NCBI GenBank assembly: GCA_030141605.1
Contig: JAQGDQ010000052.1
Location: 62,001 to 126,000 of the forward strand
DNA: 64,000 nucleotides
Source of the DNA: Tubiluchus corallicola
Lineage: Eukaryota > Priapulida > Priapulimorpha > Priapulimorphida > Tubiluchidae
Direction of reading: 5' to 3'
A program made the translations under genes and the position numbers. The notes beneath the pieces were generated by a model that worked only from the letters and a program-made list of their open reading frames with translations, was not told the origin of the DNA and did not search any database. This document shows, one piece after another, positions 13,201-28,200 of this stretch. How positions within the stretch are numbered: position 1 is the first letter of the stretch; the number at the start of each line of letters is the position of its first letter.

Positions 13201-16200
13201 AGATCTGATCTTGTCAACAAAAAACTTGAAGCAAAGTGGGTGCTTCCACGAGCTACTATTGAAGTTTGAAAATACAAGTTTTTCTGCAATTGCAGTACTA
13301 GTTTCTAGACAGAAAAGTGAGTAAGGAGCTATAAAATTAGATTTCTAGTATTTTTTTGGACATTTTCTTGATAATTTGATGCTGGAATATAAAAGTCCAA
13401 TATATTTAGCATTTGTTTCATAAAAAATAAAAAATTGACATTTGAACAAATTTTTGGTGCTTTCTACTTTGAGCATCATAACGTAGATTTAACTATGCTG
13501 ACTTATGGATGGTTTTCGGTTTGCAAGCACAGAAATGATGTAAAAGATTTGATAATTTAGCAGATCTATGAGTACGGTATAACTAAGCCGAAGCTGTGAT
13601 TAGAGTATAACATTCCATCAGGTGTTTATTCTCATAATGCCAGAGCTCTGAGTAAGCAAAAACGATAGAAAACAGTTTTTAATAGGCAAAACTGGATTTA
13701 CACATAACAAAACTATTCATCCATGCTTTGAACTGCAAAACAAATACCATTTGCTTGAATTTATGTATTAGTTTTATTTAGGCTTACATAGTATGTGTTT
13801 TGTTAGTGGTGTCGCTCTAGGTTATGCCAAAAGATTATAGTTGCTATTTCAAATACAAAAAGTATTATTTAAAACAAAATGCAACAAAACAGATTTATAT
13901 TTGTGGCAAAACTACATTATTTCAATGTAATCTTTTGCATTTAGCACTATTTACAAATGAGCTGCATCTCAAAAACCAAAAATATTTATATTATTTTATT
14001 CTACTTTATTTTTTACAGCTGCCAATTTTAGACTATCGGTATTTGGAAGGACATCGTCATCTAAGATTAGCAAGGGTTATACTGTGCATTTTGACCCAAG
14101 CATACATTTGGCAAGATGGTGATGAGGGTGTGCCACAGGTTAGGATTCTTGTGATTCTAATTTTTAATGGAGCTTATAAAGTTTTTGTCGTTTTTTTGCA
14201 ATTACCTTTTTTAATTTTTGCAGTATAGTGCCAAACAATAATGATGAAAAAGTGACATTTTTAGCAAGAATTAACATACACAATGTAGTAACTGTACAAC
14301 GATAATTGTAAAGAAGTTTATAAATGTCTGGCAACATAAAATACATGCCAATTAAAATAAAATTTTGAGTAGTAGTGCTGCATTCTGGTTTGTAGAATGT
14401 TGAAAGTTATAAAAACAAAGTCATAGTTGAAAAAGTTTAAGACAGTGTGGCTTGACATTGTGCAGAATACAGAAAACTGACTTGCAAACCAAATTTGATT
14501 TCTTTTAGTCTTTCCAAAGTGAAATAATTGTAAGCCTAGCTGAAGCTAACCTGAACTATGACGCTGTTGCAAATCATAGCCACTAGCCAGTGTCAACCAA
14601 ATGCACAGAATATGGCTGGCATATTGTTTGAATTCGAAAATATGAATGCTAGTGTTATATAAAATGTCCCAAAAATAAACACAAGGCTAAAGTTTGTTTA
14701 AACAATTCCAAACTGATTAGCAGAACCTGGTTATTTTCAATATGTTCCAGGATGAATAGGGAGTTGTAGTGTGCATTTGTACTGTCAGAAGTGCCATTTA
14801 TCGTGTGTTAAGCAGCAATGACCAAATCATTTTTTTAAAACAACAATAAAAAATCATGTAATTATAGTATCAAATGACTTGCAGGTTAATATTAGTACCA
14901 GGCATTGCAAATGAGACCTTTTTTCACCAGTTTTAAATAGCGCGTTTGTAATGTGTTTTACAGGTTTTGCCTAAGAGCTTAGCTGTACCATTTTATGCAA
15001 TTGCTGAGCTTCTTGGCTGGCCTCCTATTATTACTAATGCGGACATGATCTGTAATTATGCAAAAATTGATGCTAACGGGTAATGCTTTTACAAATCATT
15101 AATTTACGTTTTAAACTCTTGTCATTTCTGAACTCAAGCAACTACACCTTCAAACATCAATTATTCTGCTTGGTTAGCCTTCAAAAGATGTGCAAAAAAA
15201 AGGTGCTGAAAATTGTAATCTCTGACGCTTATCTGTTTTCCATACTGCTGTATGACTATGAGCAGTATAGCAATGTTTGCCATCAGTGTTTCACTGTAGT
15301 TTACTTTATAAGACTGCTGTATTATTTGGGCACTCAGCTAATTGCAACAAAGTGAGCTTCGTGTTATCGTTATATTTGTGAGCTGCCATAAGTTTGATTT
15401 TATGAAAGATTTATTCAAGGAGCACATGATAGGTTTACTAGTTAATAAGTCAAAGATTTTTTTTATTTGAATATAATGTGTGTTTTGGCCCATGATTTGC
15501 ATTATTATCATTTGATGATAATTGATTACAGAATTATCAAGAATCTGTCTGCCGTCCAATGTAAACTGAGGTGTAATTTATTAAAAGCTGTTATGTGTAG
15601 CTGTGATCATTTTTATTCAGTGTGATCTAGCTCAGAATATTTAAATAAATAAAAACTGTTTGAATGGAAACTGCATCTATATTGTTCATGTCATTTTTAG
15701 TCTTCATATGTATAATGCATTTAGAATGTATTTTTTCTTTTTTTGGTGTTGTGCTGTCAATTATGGCTGTACTACTTCCGAATGCAGTCCTTTAGAACTA
15801 AGGTAAGTAGATTTCATTGGTTTACAGTTTTATATATCACAGCGTCATTTCACGAGAAAAATCAAGTTCCAGGCGTTCTTCTATAAACCACCCAGTTCTA
15901 GGTTCCTCTTATATAATCACCAAGAAAAAGTTAACAGTATCAGAAAATCTTAGTTGGAGCATTTTCTGTCTGTTTTTATGTAAATGAAACTTCACAAAGT
16001 ACTCTGTTTTTGACTTTTAACAAAATTTGAATGAAAAAGAACAATAAATAAACAATAAATTTGAACAAGACAGCCCAACCTACATGAGAATATTGTCGCA
16101 GGTTAAGCAGCACAAGAGATATTGTTGTATATGCTGAAAATAATTGGCTGTATCCGCTGGCATTGTGATATTAAATTAGACTGTTCAATGAACTTCAATC

Positions 16201-19200
16201 AGCTGAGCTAATGTTACTATTCTCTGGGCATGATTTTGCACTAGAACATTTTCTTTAATGTCTGCCCAGCGCATGGACTGCAAATGATTTGCTCTAGCGT
16301 ATATTCTGAGTAATTTTCTATAACATTTGTGGATTAACAACATAGTGTTCTATTTCTTCATCGACAAACTTTTTTCTGAAACTGGCGCGTGATTTCCCAT
16401 TCTACCTTCCAATGCCTTTTTAATCGTAGCCCACACCGTTGATGGCTTTTTATACCAAGTTGCCATGCTAGGCACAAGTAGTCCTTTACTACATAATACA
16501 AAAATGTGTTGATTGGTTTCGTGGGAAATTTGTTAATAAACCATAATGTCTTAATTATTATATGCTCAAAATAAGTAATTGGTTCATCATTAATTAAATT
16601 AATGTTTTAGCATTGCATTAATGAACTATTTTCTGTCAACAAATATTGTCTATTTTAAGATTCTATTGTTTTCTTTAACTGCAACATCATTACGCAAAGA
16701 TAACATGGTATTTATGAACAACTTTATAAAATTATTTTCGCAGAATAGCGATTTTGGTCCTTCACAATTTTAAGTTTAACATTCTTCGTCTTTGCCACAT
16801 TCATATTTGAGATGCCAATATGTGAGTCATATTTGACCTAACATGTGTCTATGTTTCATTTTCCAAAGATGCTTACGATTTGCTGGAAACCATTGTTAAT
16901 ACATTTGAACTACCTAAATGTACATTTGAGTTACCGTACGTCTACATTTGACGTGTAAAACCTGTACACAATTTTTTTAAGCTTACCTATGAAGAAATGA
17001 AACTGAAGCATGTTTATAACTTCTATGTAATATTATTTTTCTCCCGAAGTTTTCTTTATCTTTTTTCTTTTTTGATCTGCTTGTTGTGTGTAATAATTCC
17101 TTTCCTTAATTTCCAAACGGTGTATGTCATCATGTATAGAAGATGTTTTTGATTTAGTCATGTACAATGCATGAAGCTTCTATATTTTCAAGTGAAGGAT
17201 CTTGACTTGGTCAGTTTTCCTTCATGGCTTGTTTTAATCCTGAAAGATAACAAAAACAATGTTATAATTATAGAAAAAAATCAGGTTAAATTGAAATATT
17301 CTGATTGTTATACAATATCCTTTTTCTTGCAGGAACCTGCGTATTTTGTACAAGCTCAAGGGTGGTAGGAACTTTGATTGGTTCATGCTTATTCCTCTGC
17401 AAATGGAATTTGACTTTGCTAAACACGTACTTTCGGTAAGTAATTTTAAGGTTTAATTGATTGTGATATTGTTTATTTGTTTCTAGTTCTTTGTAAAAAT
17501 GTCTGAGTCTAGAAAATCGAGTGCCTCTTTGCTGTAATGGTTAGCATAGTTACTTGGAATGAATAAAGTCTTGGGCTTGAGTCCCAGTGAAGATGCAAAA
17601 TTTTTCTGTCTTTCTAATTTAATATTACTTTCATGCATTTATTCAGTTTTATTGGATATGCTATATGTTCTTTAAAGACACAATGTGTTTTGAAGGCTGT
17701 CTTAAGTCTCTTGAGTCATTCGACCTTAGAACTGTGCCAGTGGGTTGGATGATAAATTACTACTAGAATTGGGTGAAATCTATTTAGAATAACTGAGAAA
17801 AAAATGAATTAACTCAAGAAAGCTGCTGATCGGCACATGATAAAATTTCCTCTAGTTAGTTTCAAACTTTGGCTGTTTTAATTATTGTGACTGAATAAAC
17901 AGCTTATTGTAAATTGTTCTTAAAGTTAATCAAAATGAAACACTGTTTGACTTTTCAAAAATGAACAATAATTTGAAATGTATATGGTGGCCAAAAATTT
18001 TTGTACGTAATTTGTGCCTGAGTTACCGTATATACTCGCATATATGCCGAATTTAGAACTATAAAATACAATACTGAAATCAGGGGGTCGACTTATATGC
18101 GCATGAAACAAAATGAACACAAGGACAGACACTAATGCCAATTTTCCAGCCACACATTTTCATCGCTATCTGACTCTGGGTTTTCAAAAGTATGTTATTG
18201 ATCAAAGAAAGGCTGGTGACAAAATATTTTCTTCTTTAATCATATCAAAATGTATAATTTCTTCTATTTCTTCTAGTTTGTAACATAAAAGTAAGCATTT
18301 TACATCTTTATAGTAAAAAATTTCTATGAACTAAAAATACCCAATTAACAAAATGTGACAAAAAGGGATCAATTTTGTTGATTGGGTATGGAGTAAAATT
18401 AGACAAGTTGATGGTCGGCTTATATACGGGTTTTTGCAAAAACTGGCCATTTTAAAGCAGTTTTAGGGGGTCGGCTTATATGCGATGTAGGCTTATATGC
18501 GAGTATATACGGTAGATGCATCATGTATAGCCAGTAAATTGTAGTTGTTGCTGTAGTTAACTCAAGCATTGCAAGTTTTTGTTTCTCAAAGTGTTTCGTA
18601 TTTTTGCTATAGCCTCAACGAATTTTCCTTTCTTGCATAAAAGCAATTTCAAAAGAATGTAAAATTTTTGACAAATTCTACCAATTTACTTTTGACTTTC
18701 TTTGTGTAGCTATAGATTTGACTTTCATTCTAATCAGGAGCTGGTTTCTATATTGACACTTGTAAAAAATGAAGTTGTATATGGCTTTCTAATGTTTAAG
18801 CGGTCCAGGAGAATGCGAGCATTATATGAAAATAATACTAATATACTAAATTACTACTAGTGTGTTTTCCATTTTTTGCTAGAATTTATTTTCCTTAGAA
18901 TCAAATTAAATCCAAGTTTTTCTGTTGATGCAAAAAATGAAGGCTTATGCTATTTCAGTATTAATTTAGATCAGTATTAATAGCAAGATCTCCATAATAG
19001 ATTTAATTCCATTTTTCATTAGGAAGTAGTAGTTTCTTTGAAAGTAGCAAATGTAGTATCAAAACATACTGTAAATACTGCATTCTTTTAGTTTGCACAT
19101 TGTTGCCGTACTGCCTGGTTAAAGAAATGAGTAGGGCTGCTTAAACATAGTTTATAGAAATAAGTGTAATTTGTTAAAGTACATAAACTTGTAGCTAGAA

Positions 19201-22200
19201 GAAAAGATTGGCTGGTTGTCAAATTATGGGGTGCATATATATATATATATATATATATTAATGGTAACCGCCTCTTCACAAAGTGACCATGTTTGTTCAA
19301 GGTAATTGGTTATTGCTCAAACATGTAAGCCAATAATTTTCTATTATCAATGCAAAAACGTGGTAATGAAACACTAGCAGCTGTGACATTGGAAAACATA
19401 ACGTGATTAAACAAAATGGATTATTAGGTAACTACCTTGTTGTTTAGTACAAATGACACAATTGTTCTTTCTTTTTATGTGCTACACTATATTGACGTAA
19501 GCGTTATAATGTACATAATAGAAAGGCGATTATAGTAACCTCTTGTATATCACTACTATGCAGTAGGAAGCCAAGAAAGTGGCAATGTGTATATGATGCA
19601 CTGTTGCTTCTGTTGATTTGCTATGCAACTTTAGCTAAACTTTAGTTGCCAACAATGAAGACAAGAGCTTTTTCAGTCATAGATGATAGACAAATATAAG
19701 AGATTATACGAAACGAGTCTGTTATCTGTTATAACTATTATTTTGACATGTTGCGATACTCAAGTAGCTAACAAGTGGACAAACTGGCAGCAGCATCAGA
19801 TAATTGCATATTTTGTGGATTTTACGTATTTGTAAATGGATGACGAAACCTTCATGGATCGAAATGACACTGAGAAAACTGACATTGTAACATTGTTCAA
19901 CAATACTAACGTATCTGATGTCACTCAGTCAAGCAGACAAATTGACGGCATAAACTATTTTCAAATCACTCTTTTGGTGATAATATTTGTGATTGCAACA
20001 CCAGGCAATTCTTTAGTGCTGTTAGCAGTTTATCGAACACGGCAGCTGAGGACAAAAACAAACTCATTAATTGCTTCACTTGCTGTTACTGATGTGATTG
20101 TCGGTGTAGCTTCATTTTTTCATGCTGTGCAATGTGGAATTTACAGTGCAGGGTTGCAGTGCTCATTAAGCAGTGTGTATCATTTAAGTGATGCTCCGTA
20201 TTCAATATTTTTTTACCTAATAGAACCGTTGTATATATTTAGTGTAAATGCAAGTATTTACCATATCATTGGTATTGCAATAGAGCGGTATATAGCCATC
20301 ATATATCCATTGCAATATAACACGTGTGTAACTGAAAAATCTATTAAGTATGCTATATTTACAATGTGGGCAATGTCGTTGTTATACTCGTTACTGTCCA
20401 TTATGTTATTTAATTTGTTTGATTCAATTATAGCTGTTGTAGTAGACATAGTATGTTGTTATCTGATACCACTTGTAATGACTATTGTAATTTACATAAA
20501 GATATGGAATGTTGCACAAAAACAGATGCGCAGAATACATGATAATGAATTTCGCACGACAGGATTAATTAGTAGAAGAAAGATTCGAGCAACTGTAATG
20601 ATGGCTGTAGTGACATGTGCTTTCATGTGCTGCTGGCTCCCTTATTATGTTGACTCATTCAACATCATTATCTATCGTGGAGCTTGGCATATTAAACTTA
20701 TATATGCAAGTATAGGTACATTCAACAGCTGCTTGAATCCCTTTATATACACAATATATAGTTCTCAATTCAGAAAAGCTTTTACACAAATTCTAGCCAG
20801 GCAAGATGCATCAAGTGTAAGTTAGGCAAATGCAGTGTTATCCAGAGCCTGTGTTGTAAGTAAAAGTGAAGGAACAAAGCAGAAGAAAGGAAAAGAATAG
20901 TATAATGTAAGTCAAGGTAAAAGAAAGGAGGAAAAGGACACAAGAGAAACATCAAGTGAAAAGAACTCCACTGGGCTGTACCGAAAGAGAGTGAAGAAAA
21001 TGCTGAAATTAGGCATCAATTGTTCATTGCCCTGTCAATAACATAGTATCTCTCAGCTGAATAGCAATGATACCTATGTTTAAAATATGCTGCACACTTT
21101 TGTGAAAAGCAAACTAATATTGAGATTTTTCTAAATGAATTGATAAATGAGGCAGTAATGTTAGAAATTTGAAAGCATCAGATTTATGTATCACATCTTT
21201 GTATCACCTTGTTCAAGTTACAGTGTTGTGATACTCTTATACCTTTATCTTTGGGCTCTTCTTAAGACTAAACCTTATTTTGCCCATACATGACATCACT
21301 TAAAAATATCTTTTTCTTATGATAGTAACTGTGATTCTAGATGTATAGTTAATTTAATTTATGACTCGGGCACCATTTTACTCGAAATATTAATAATTTC
21401 AAGCACTACTTGGTAATGTCTTTGGTAATACATGTAATGTAACAGTTAGTGAAATGTAACATTTTAGTGAAAATTACGTTGTGGGTAGGTTAATCGATAC
21501 GTAAAAATATTGGACAAAAATGAAAATCGATTTCATTTTTAAAATGCTTTTTCTTTTTTAACATCATTTTTTGTTAGTAGATTTTTCTGTTTAATATCAG
21601 TGTTGTATTACTGCTTACATGCCAGTTTAACCCCTTGCTGATCTAGGCTGGTTGGGCCTATTCGTTAAGGCAATTTGTTACTATTGTTGAATTAAATTAG
21701 TTGCTTAGAATTAACTCCTGCATAAATATTGTCGCTGGTTTCATATTTCATAGTTAGTTCCTATTTTGATTGGACTCATTGTTTTATGACTTCCAATCTT
21801 GTATACCTGTGCATGGTTTCCTTCTTTTATTTGTGTATTCGTTTGTTGCTTCAAGTACATATTGATAATAAAAATAAGTGGATCAGCAGAGCTGTGCAGT
21901 GTCTATTCATTCAAAGTCAATGGTCATTTGAAACAAATAAAATTTCAAATCTGTCAAATATTACTGTAGGCTGTATGCCACAAACAGGTGGTAATTTATA
22001 TCTTATAGATTTTGAAGTACAACTACTATCTTGATAAGTAAATTGATTGCAAAATATTTGGCAGTAGCCAAAGGTTCAATTTAGGTGTATCAATTAGTTA
22101 TCAAGGGAAACTGTAAAGCAGATTCATTTTGGTTTATCGTGATATATAGGTTCATCCAAAAAAGAATTACTTACAAATTCTTTAATACAACAAAAATTTC

Positions 22201-25200
22201 ACGAGAAAATGGCATAAAAATTTAACAGAATTACTATGAATATAAATATATAGTTTATATACAAGAAAAAATTGAATTGAGTTGTAAGTTTTATAGTTCC
22301 ATAGAGCAATTTCTCTAAGTTATGTAGAAAAAGCAACTATTAGAGGCTAGGTTTTGTTTTTATTTAAAGAGTAAATGCTGGGAAAAATTCCTTTTCTTTG
22401 TTATTGAATTACAATTTTAAATATCACAGCAAAGTCAGGACAAATAAAATATAAAAGCTACAACCAAATTTTTATTGTATGTATAATATATATATATATT
22501 CCCCGTTATTCTGTTAAATTTTTATGCTTTTTCGATGTATAATTCGCGCTTTATTAAAGAATTGGCAGGTAATGTTTTTATTCCAGACGACCTAGTAGTC
22601 CTCCAGTATATAAACACTGCATATGTTGCAAACTTGTAACATACATTTTAGTTGAGGTCTCTTGGTCAAATTTATTGGTTTTCGTCACTGTCTGTAAGCA
22701 TTGCTCTGGATATGTGTTGATATTTCACAAAATAATACCATGTAATAACATAAAATAATAACAAAATTTTATGTTGTTGTTGACACTTAGTATTATAAAT
22801 TGGACAGGATTTGTTGGATGCTCAAAATGCTGCCACAAGGGGGGATGCATCAGCATTAACGACTGCACTACAGGCTTTTGCAAGGGGCATTAAAGTTATG
22901 TCTCAAACTTTCTGCAGAATTCATGGTGAGTCATAAGTTGAAGAAAATTTTTATCACAATAATGAGGTCATTGTTATATTGTAAAGCCATTTTAATGATA
23001 TCATGCGAACAGCACTGTTTACTGATTACATTTTTCATGATGCATATCAGTGCATTTCATATGGGTGAAACTACGCTATTTTTAAGCTGTCTCAAAAGAA
23101 AGTCTTAATGAGGCTATTAGAAGTTTTGCCAGCATCATCTTCAACAGTATAGCTTCTGATAATGATACTGCTGTGGCAGACAGAAGAACAACGTGTGCCA
23201 CTTTTTAGAAAATGTGTTATGTACGACCTGTCTGGTCATAAAATATCGCGAAATTTCTGAAGTCGCATGCTGACAGGTATGGATATTGAATAATCAATTC
23301 TTTTCTTGCTGGTGATTGTTTATATCATAATTCTTTTAGTATTAACTTCTGTTTAGTTATTTTTATCTAATTCTGTTTTTGTTATGGTTAAGCATCAAAA
23401 CATTATGGTAGTGTGTTAGCAATGACTAGGACTTTTTTAATATGGATATACTCTTAAGTCTTTGCTTAAGGATTCCTATTAAGCAATGATTTATTTTAGT
23501 AACCTTTTGTTACCGTTTTGTGACCTTGTGGCAATTGTTATGTTTCTATAACTAATTTTCAAGCCTTAGTATAGGCACTGGATTTTTTGTTGTTCTGTTG
23601 GTGGTTTGATGCTTTATAAAGAAACTGTTATTTAAAAAAATTAGCTACTGTTTGCTGTAGAGGTTTATAGCAGGCTGTCAGACACTTGCTTACATGTCTG
23701 ACTCACTTGTTATTGCTTTTGACTGATCTCTGTCAACTGTGAAGACTGAAAATGATTTAAATAAGAAATGTTACAGAAAGCCCAGATTATTTTGACCTAC
23801 TGCTAAGCCAAGAAAACTAAAATTTAAAATCTAAATCTTCTCAAATTGCTAAAACTGCACAGTCATTACACACGTAATTTTATGCAAGAAATGTAAAGAA
23901 TGCAATGAAATTGAATTAATTAACAATTTTTTACCTTTTAATAACCAAATATGATGTATATATAAACAATAAAACTCGTGAAATAAAGATTCATTGCACA
24001 TATAGTTGTTGATTTTCGCTCCTAGAAAAGTCTCCATTTATTACATTATTTTCTCCTGGAAGTGTGTCTGTATTTAGCTAGCATTTGCGTAATATGCCAT
24101 TTTATTGGCATGCTTTGCTTCATTAATAGAGGGCTCATCAAACTCCGTGTTGTTTATACAATAACTTCTAATAAAAATGGTTTACTTGCAGAGCACTGTG
24201 ATCCACTTGTCTTTTACAATGAATTTCGTCCATTCTTAGCAGGGTTAGTACAAATTTTTGTAGCAAAGTTGTTTCCGATATAAAAAAACTGTGACACACT
24301 ACCGTGCATTGATGCAAACTATAAAAGTAATCATCCAAAACAGTCTGTAATTCATTTGGTAGTAGCTAAAATATTTTCCATGTAAGAAAAATTAGGTTCT
24401 ATGGCCACCATACTCATTATATTTAGAATTAGTTTTGCAATTAATGATATAAAGTTATAGAGAATTTAAAGTTTTTTTCATAGTTCACAGCATAAGTCAG
24501 AATATAAGTACTGAATATATAAAAATTTGCACGCGACAGTACATTCGTTTTCTGTGTTTACACTTTTCAAAAATAAGTGATAGTGAAAATTGTGTTAATT
24601 TGATGGAATGATAAGTTCATTTAGGCTGGTGAACATTGAAGTTGATGAGCTCGAAGTGATGATGGCAGTGATACTGGTGGCAGTGGCGTGGTGATGGGAG
24701 AGAGGTTTAGAGGGGGCAATTGCAATAATGTATGCAAGGGTGCAACTTTGTGTAAATTGCACCAAAAAAAAGGAAGAAATAAAGTGACAAAAATGAAGGG
24801 AGCAAAAAATGCAAGGCAAAAATGGTTAGAAAATGTATATTATTTTTCAATTATTTGCACTGTCTTAATATTATAGTGATCATTTTGCTTCAAAATTCAT
24901 TGCTCTAGATTATTTCCAAGCTGAAATAATTTACTTTAAAATTGAAGTGTATGTTGCAACCACTGTAGTTATCAGAAAATCTAAGCTTGCCACAGTGAGC
25001 TTGTGATATTACAGTAGTGAAAAACTACGTGAATTCAGTACTAAAATTTCTGTACTTCAGTGTTTCGCCTGAAATATCAGCAAACTAATATTAATATCCA
25101 AGTGTATGTAAGACAAATTTTTAAATATCTTTTGCAGTTATACGTGATCAGTGACTAAAATAAATTGTAGTGTAACGGACTCCGAAGTTTGTCATAGGAC

Positions 25201-28200
25201 TTGCCAAACTTGTGATCAAAATATAAAAAGTACTGTATCAACAAAAATATATTTTGAATCATGTGAAAAAGTATTTCAAAACTGCTCATAAATGTCTTCA
25301 AAATGCCCACAAATGTAGGAAAAGCTTTTCGAACAATTATGGCTGTTTTGTCTTGACTATCACTAAACAGGATTTGCTATGAATTACCGTAGTGATTCTG
25401 TATGATATAGTAATTACTTATTAAGATTTGCAGTGTGTAACCTGAGATTCTGCATTACACAGTATCTTTCTGCTATAGCTTTTATTTCAAAAGCAAAATT
25501 TTTTGGCGATATTTGTGGTAGGCCTATTTTCTAACTCACTTTGCCAGTGAATGGTGAACTCTATTGATAGTTGTTTATTATGTAGGCAGGGTTTTATTTT
25601 TGTGATTTCTTTTACACTTAAATTGTAAATTCACTTTTTGCTTCAGATTTTGAGGTGCATACGTATGCATTGTATGTACATATTTGCACCATGATATAGA
25701 GTTCACATGTGCTGTTATATTCTATTTCCTAAAAAATGTTAAAAATAGGCATGATATACACCAACAGTTTTTTGACATTTAAAAAGGCTACTGCAGCTTA
25801 GTTTAAATCCCATTTTAGGCCTCTAAAATGCCTTGAATGCAGGAAATGCATCAGCGGGCAGGGGCTCTGCCCCGGATCCTGCTGGTGGAGCTTATAGTGT
25901 TTCCAAAGACCCTCTAGCTGGAATTTGGGTCTGCCTGCTTTGTGTAACGCCTTTCAAAATGCTATTGGATGGTGGTGTGTTGGTGATGGTGATGATGAAT
26001 TGATGATCATTATGATGATTTCATACATACACAACATGAAAAGTTGCTTAAGACTTGAAGTGCATGTTTGAAAACATTTTCTTTGATTTTTTGGAAGATA
26101 CTTAATCTTTATGTATATAAATTATAGAAAATTGGTTGTTGTTATTTAAATATTGCATGTGTTCTTATTCTTATATTTAGGTCAGATAGTAAAGCTTTTA
26201 AAAATGGTATAATTTTTGAAGGTGCATCAGATCAACCATTGAAGGTATTTAACTTTTTTCAAATTTATGTATCTATCCGTGTATTGTCCTCATTCCAACT
26301 TGACTTATAGCCACACGCTGGATATACAGCAACACATTGCAAGTAAAATTATTTGCAAAAAATGCATACAGTTTTTAAAATAATAAAAAACATGACTAAA
26401 ACGAACAGTTGGTTTAAAACGACAATCTCAAAATGTTATGTGTCATTTACATGTATTTTGTTATCATTAATAATAATAATAATAATAATAACAGCATCAT
26501 GTGTTTCTGGGGCATCACATTCATGGACATTTTTGTGTATATCAATCCTTTTTTGAAGACACTAAGTGCTTTGATATTTTAAGTGTATATGTTCATTTAG
26601 TATGTATTTCGCCAACATGATTACTAGAAAAGTTCTGTGTGGATGAACCACAGAAACTGTAGCAGTACATACTAGGGATGAGCATCGAATTCGAACGTTA
26701 TTCGATTCGAACCTGAAATTATAGATTCGAATAATTCAGCACTTGAACCACTAATGTTCTTTATCATTAAAACATTTTAAACATCATGCCATTAGTACAG
26801 TTTAGCTGTGATTTCTCCACACAATTTTCAAACAAATTATCAGTGGTTTTACTGCAGACAAAAATCGAGCAGTATGCATGATTTTTGTATTATCACTTTT
26901 TTCTGGCTGTTCGAAAACTTGTTCAAAAATCTTTCAAAACCCATACTAATTCGATGTGAATTCGAAATACTGAAATTCGGTTCGATTAGAATTCGCTTAT
27001 GGTAGAGAATGCTCACCCCTAGTACATGCCGCATTTTAAATCTGAATGAACTTGGCTAAAGCCAATTTTTAACTTACCCAAATGGTGTCTGATTTTAGTG
27101 ACCCTAGTGACCTGTTTTTGGAAATTTTGTGTTGTGAAATTGTTAAAAGAAGTGGAATGGGTATTTGGAAAAATGAAAATGTCATCCAAAACTTGATTAG
27201 CAAGAAGATACAATATTTCTAAGTGAAACAGTATTATGATGTGTAGTGTAATTATGAATTCCTTCCTGTGTTTTCCTATATTAGTTAACTATTTATTGTT
27301 TTGTCATTTTTAGCTCACAGGTGGCAGTGCTGCACAGTCCATGGTTTGGCATTGCATTGATGAAGCACTTGGCATAAAGCATGAAAAAGGTGAAGTTTTT
27401 ATGTTATTCATTGTTCTTTTCAAGCAGATTTGGTCTTAGTTTATGTTTTCTAAACATTTTTAAAAAAATGAGGCATTTGTGATGTGACAACATAAGCGAA
27501 CTTGTATATTTTTTTAGATTTATGACATACAGGTTTAAGTCTAGCTGAGAACAGTATTTTTGCTATTTAAGTCTTAAAATGATTCAAATATTTATGTTTC
27601 TGTGTATTCTGTATATTATTACACGCAGGTCCAGACGCATTTTTGCAGCGCATGAGAAATTTCGTTCCACCTAAGCACAAGGATTTTGTTGATGCTATTG
27701 CAGCAGTATCACCGTCCATACGGTCATGTGGTAAGCAATATTTTATTAAAGGTGTGATATGATTTTTTGAATGCAGTTAATTGTAATTTTTCTCAGTCTG
27801 TGGTTTCATTTTACAATTGTTACTATAATCATGTTTGTGTTTAGTGTTGCAGCAGAGTTCGAGTGCTTTGACTGAATCTTATAACGATTGTATAGCTGAA
27901 GTGGCACATTTCCGAAGTCTTCATATTCAAGTGGTTGCAAAGTGAGTTATTCTTGCATTATTGATGCCTTCTTGGAGGACCGAGATTCACTGAACTTTGC
28001 ACGTTTTATCCATATCCTTAAACATTTTTTATCAACAGACAGTGTTTTTAAAGCTTGTTTGCAATCTCCTAATTTTTAATTAAACTAACGGTAGCTTTTA
28101 GTTGTTTCTGTGTTGGACTGGAAGTGAAGATTTTATCCTGAAGCACAATGTTTTAGTGTTTGCTCATGGTGGCTTTGCAAACACTGCACAATTTGGAATC

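Noticed and set aside
24595-24876. Two overlapping opposite-strand open frames
   Set aside because: Purine-rich low-complexity DNA in IDO intron 8 gives open frames on both strands; no motif.
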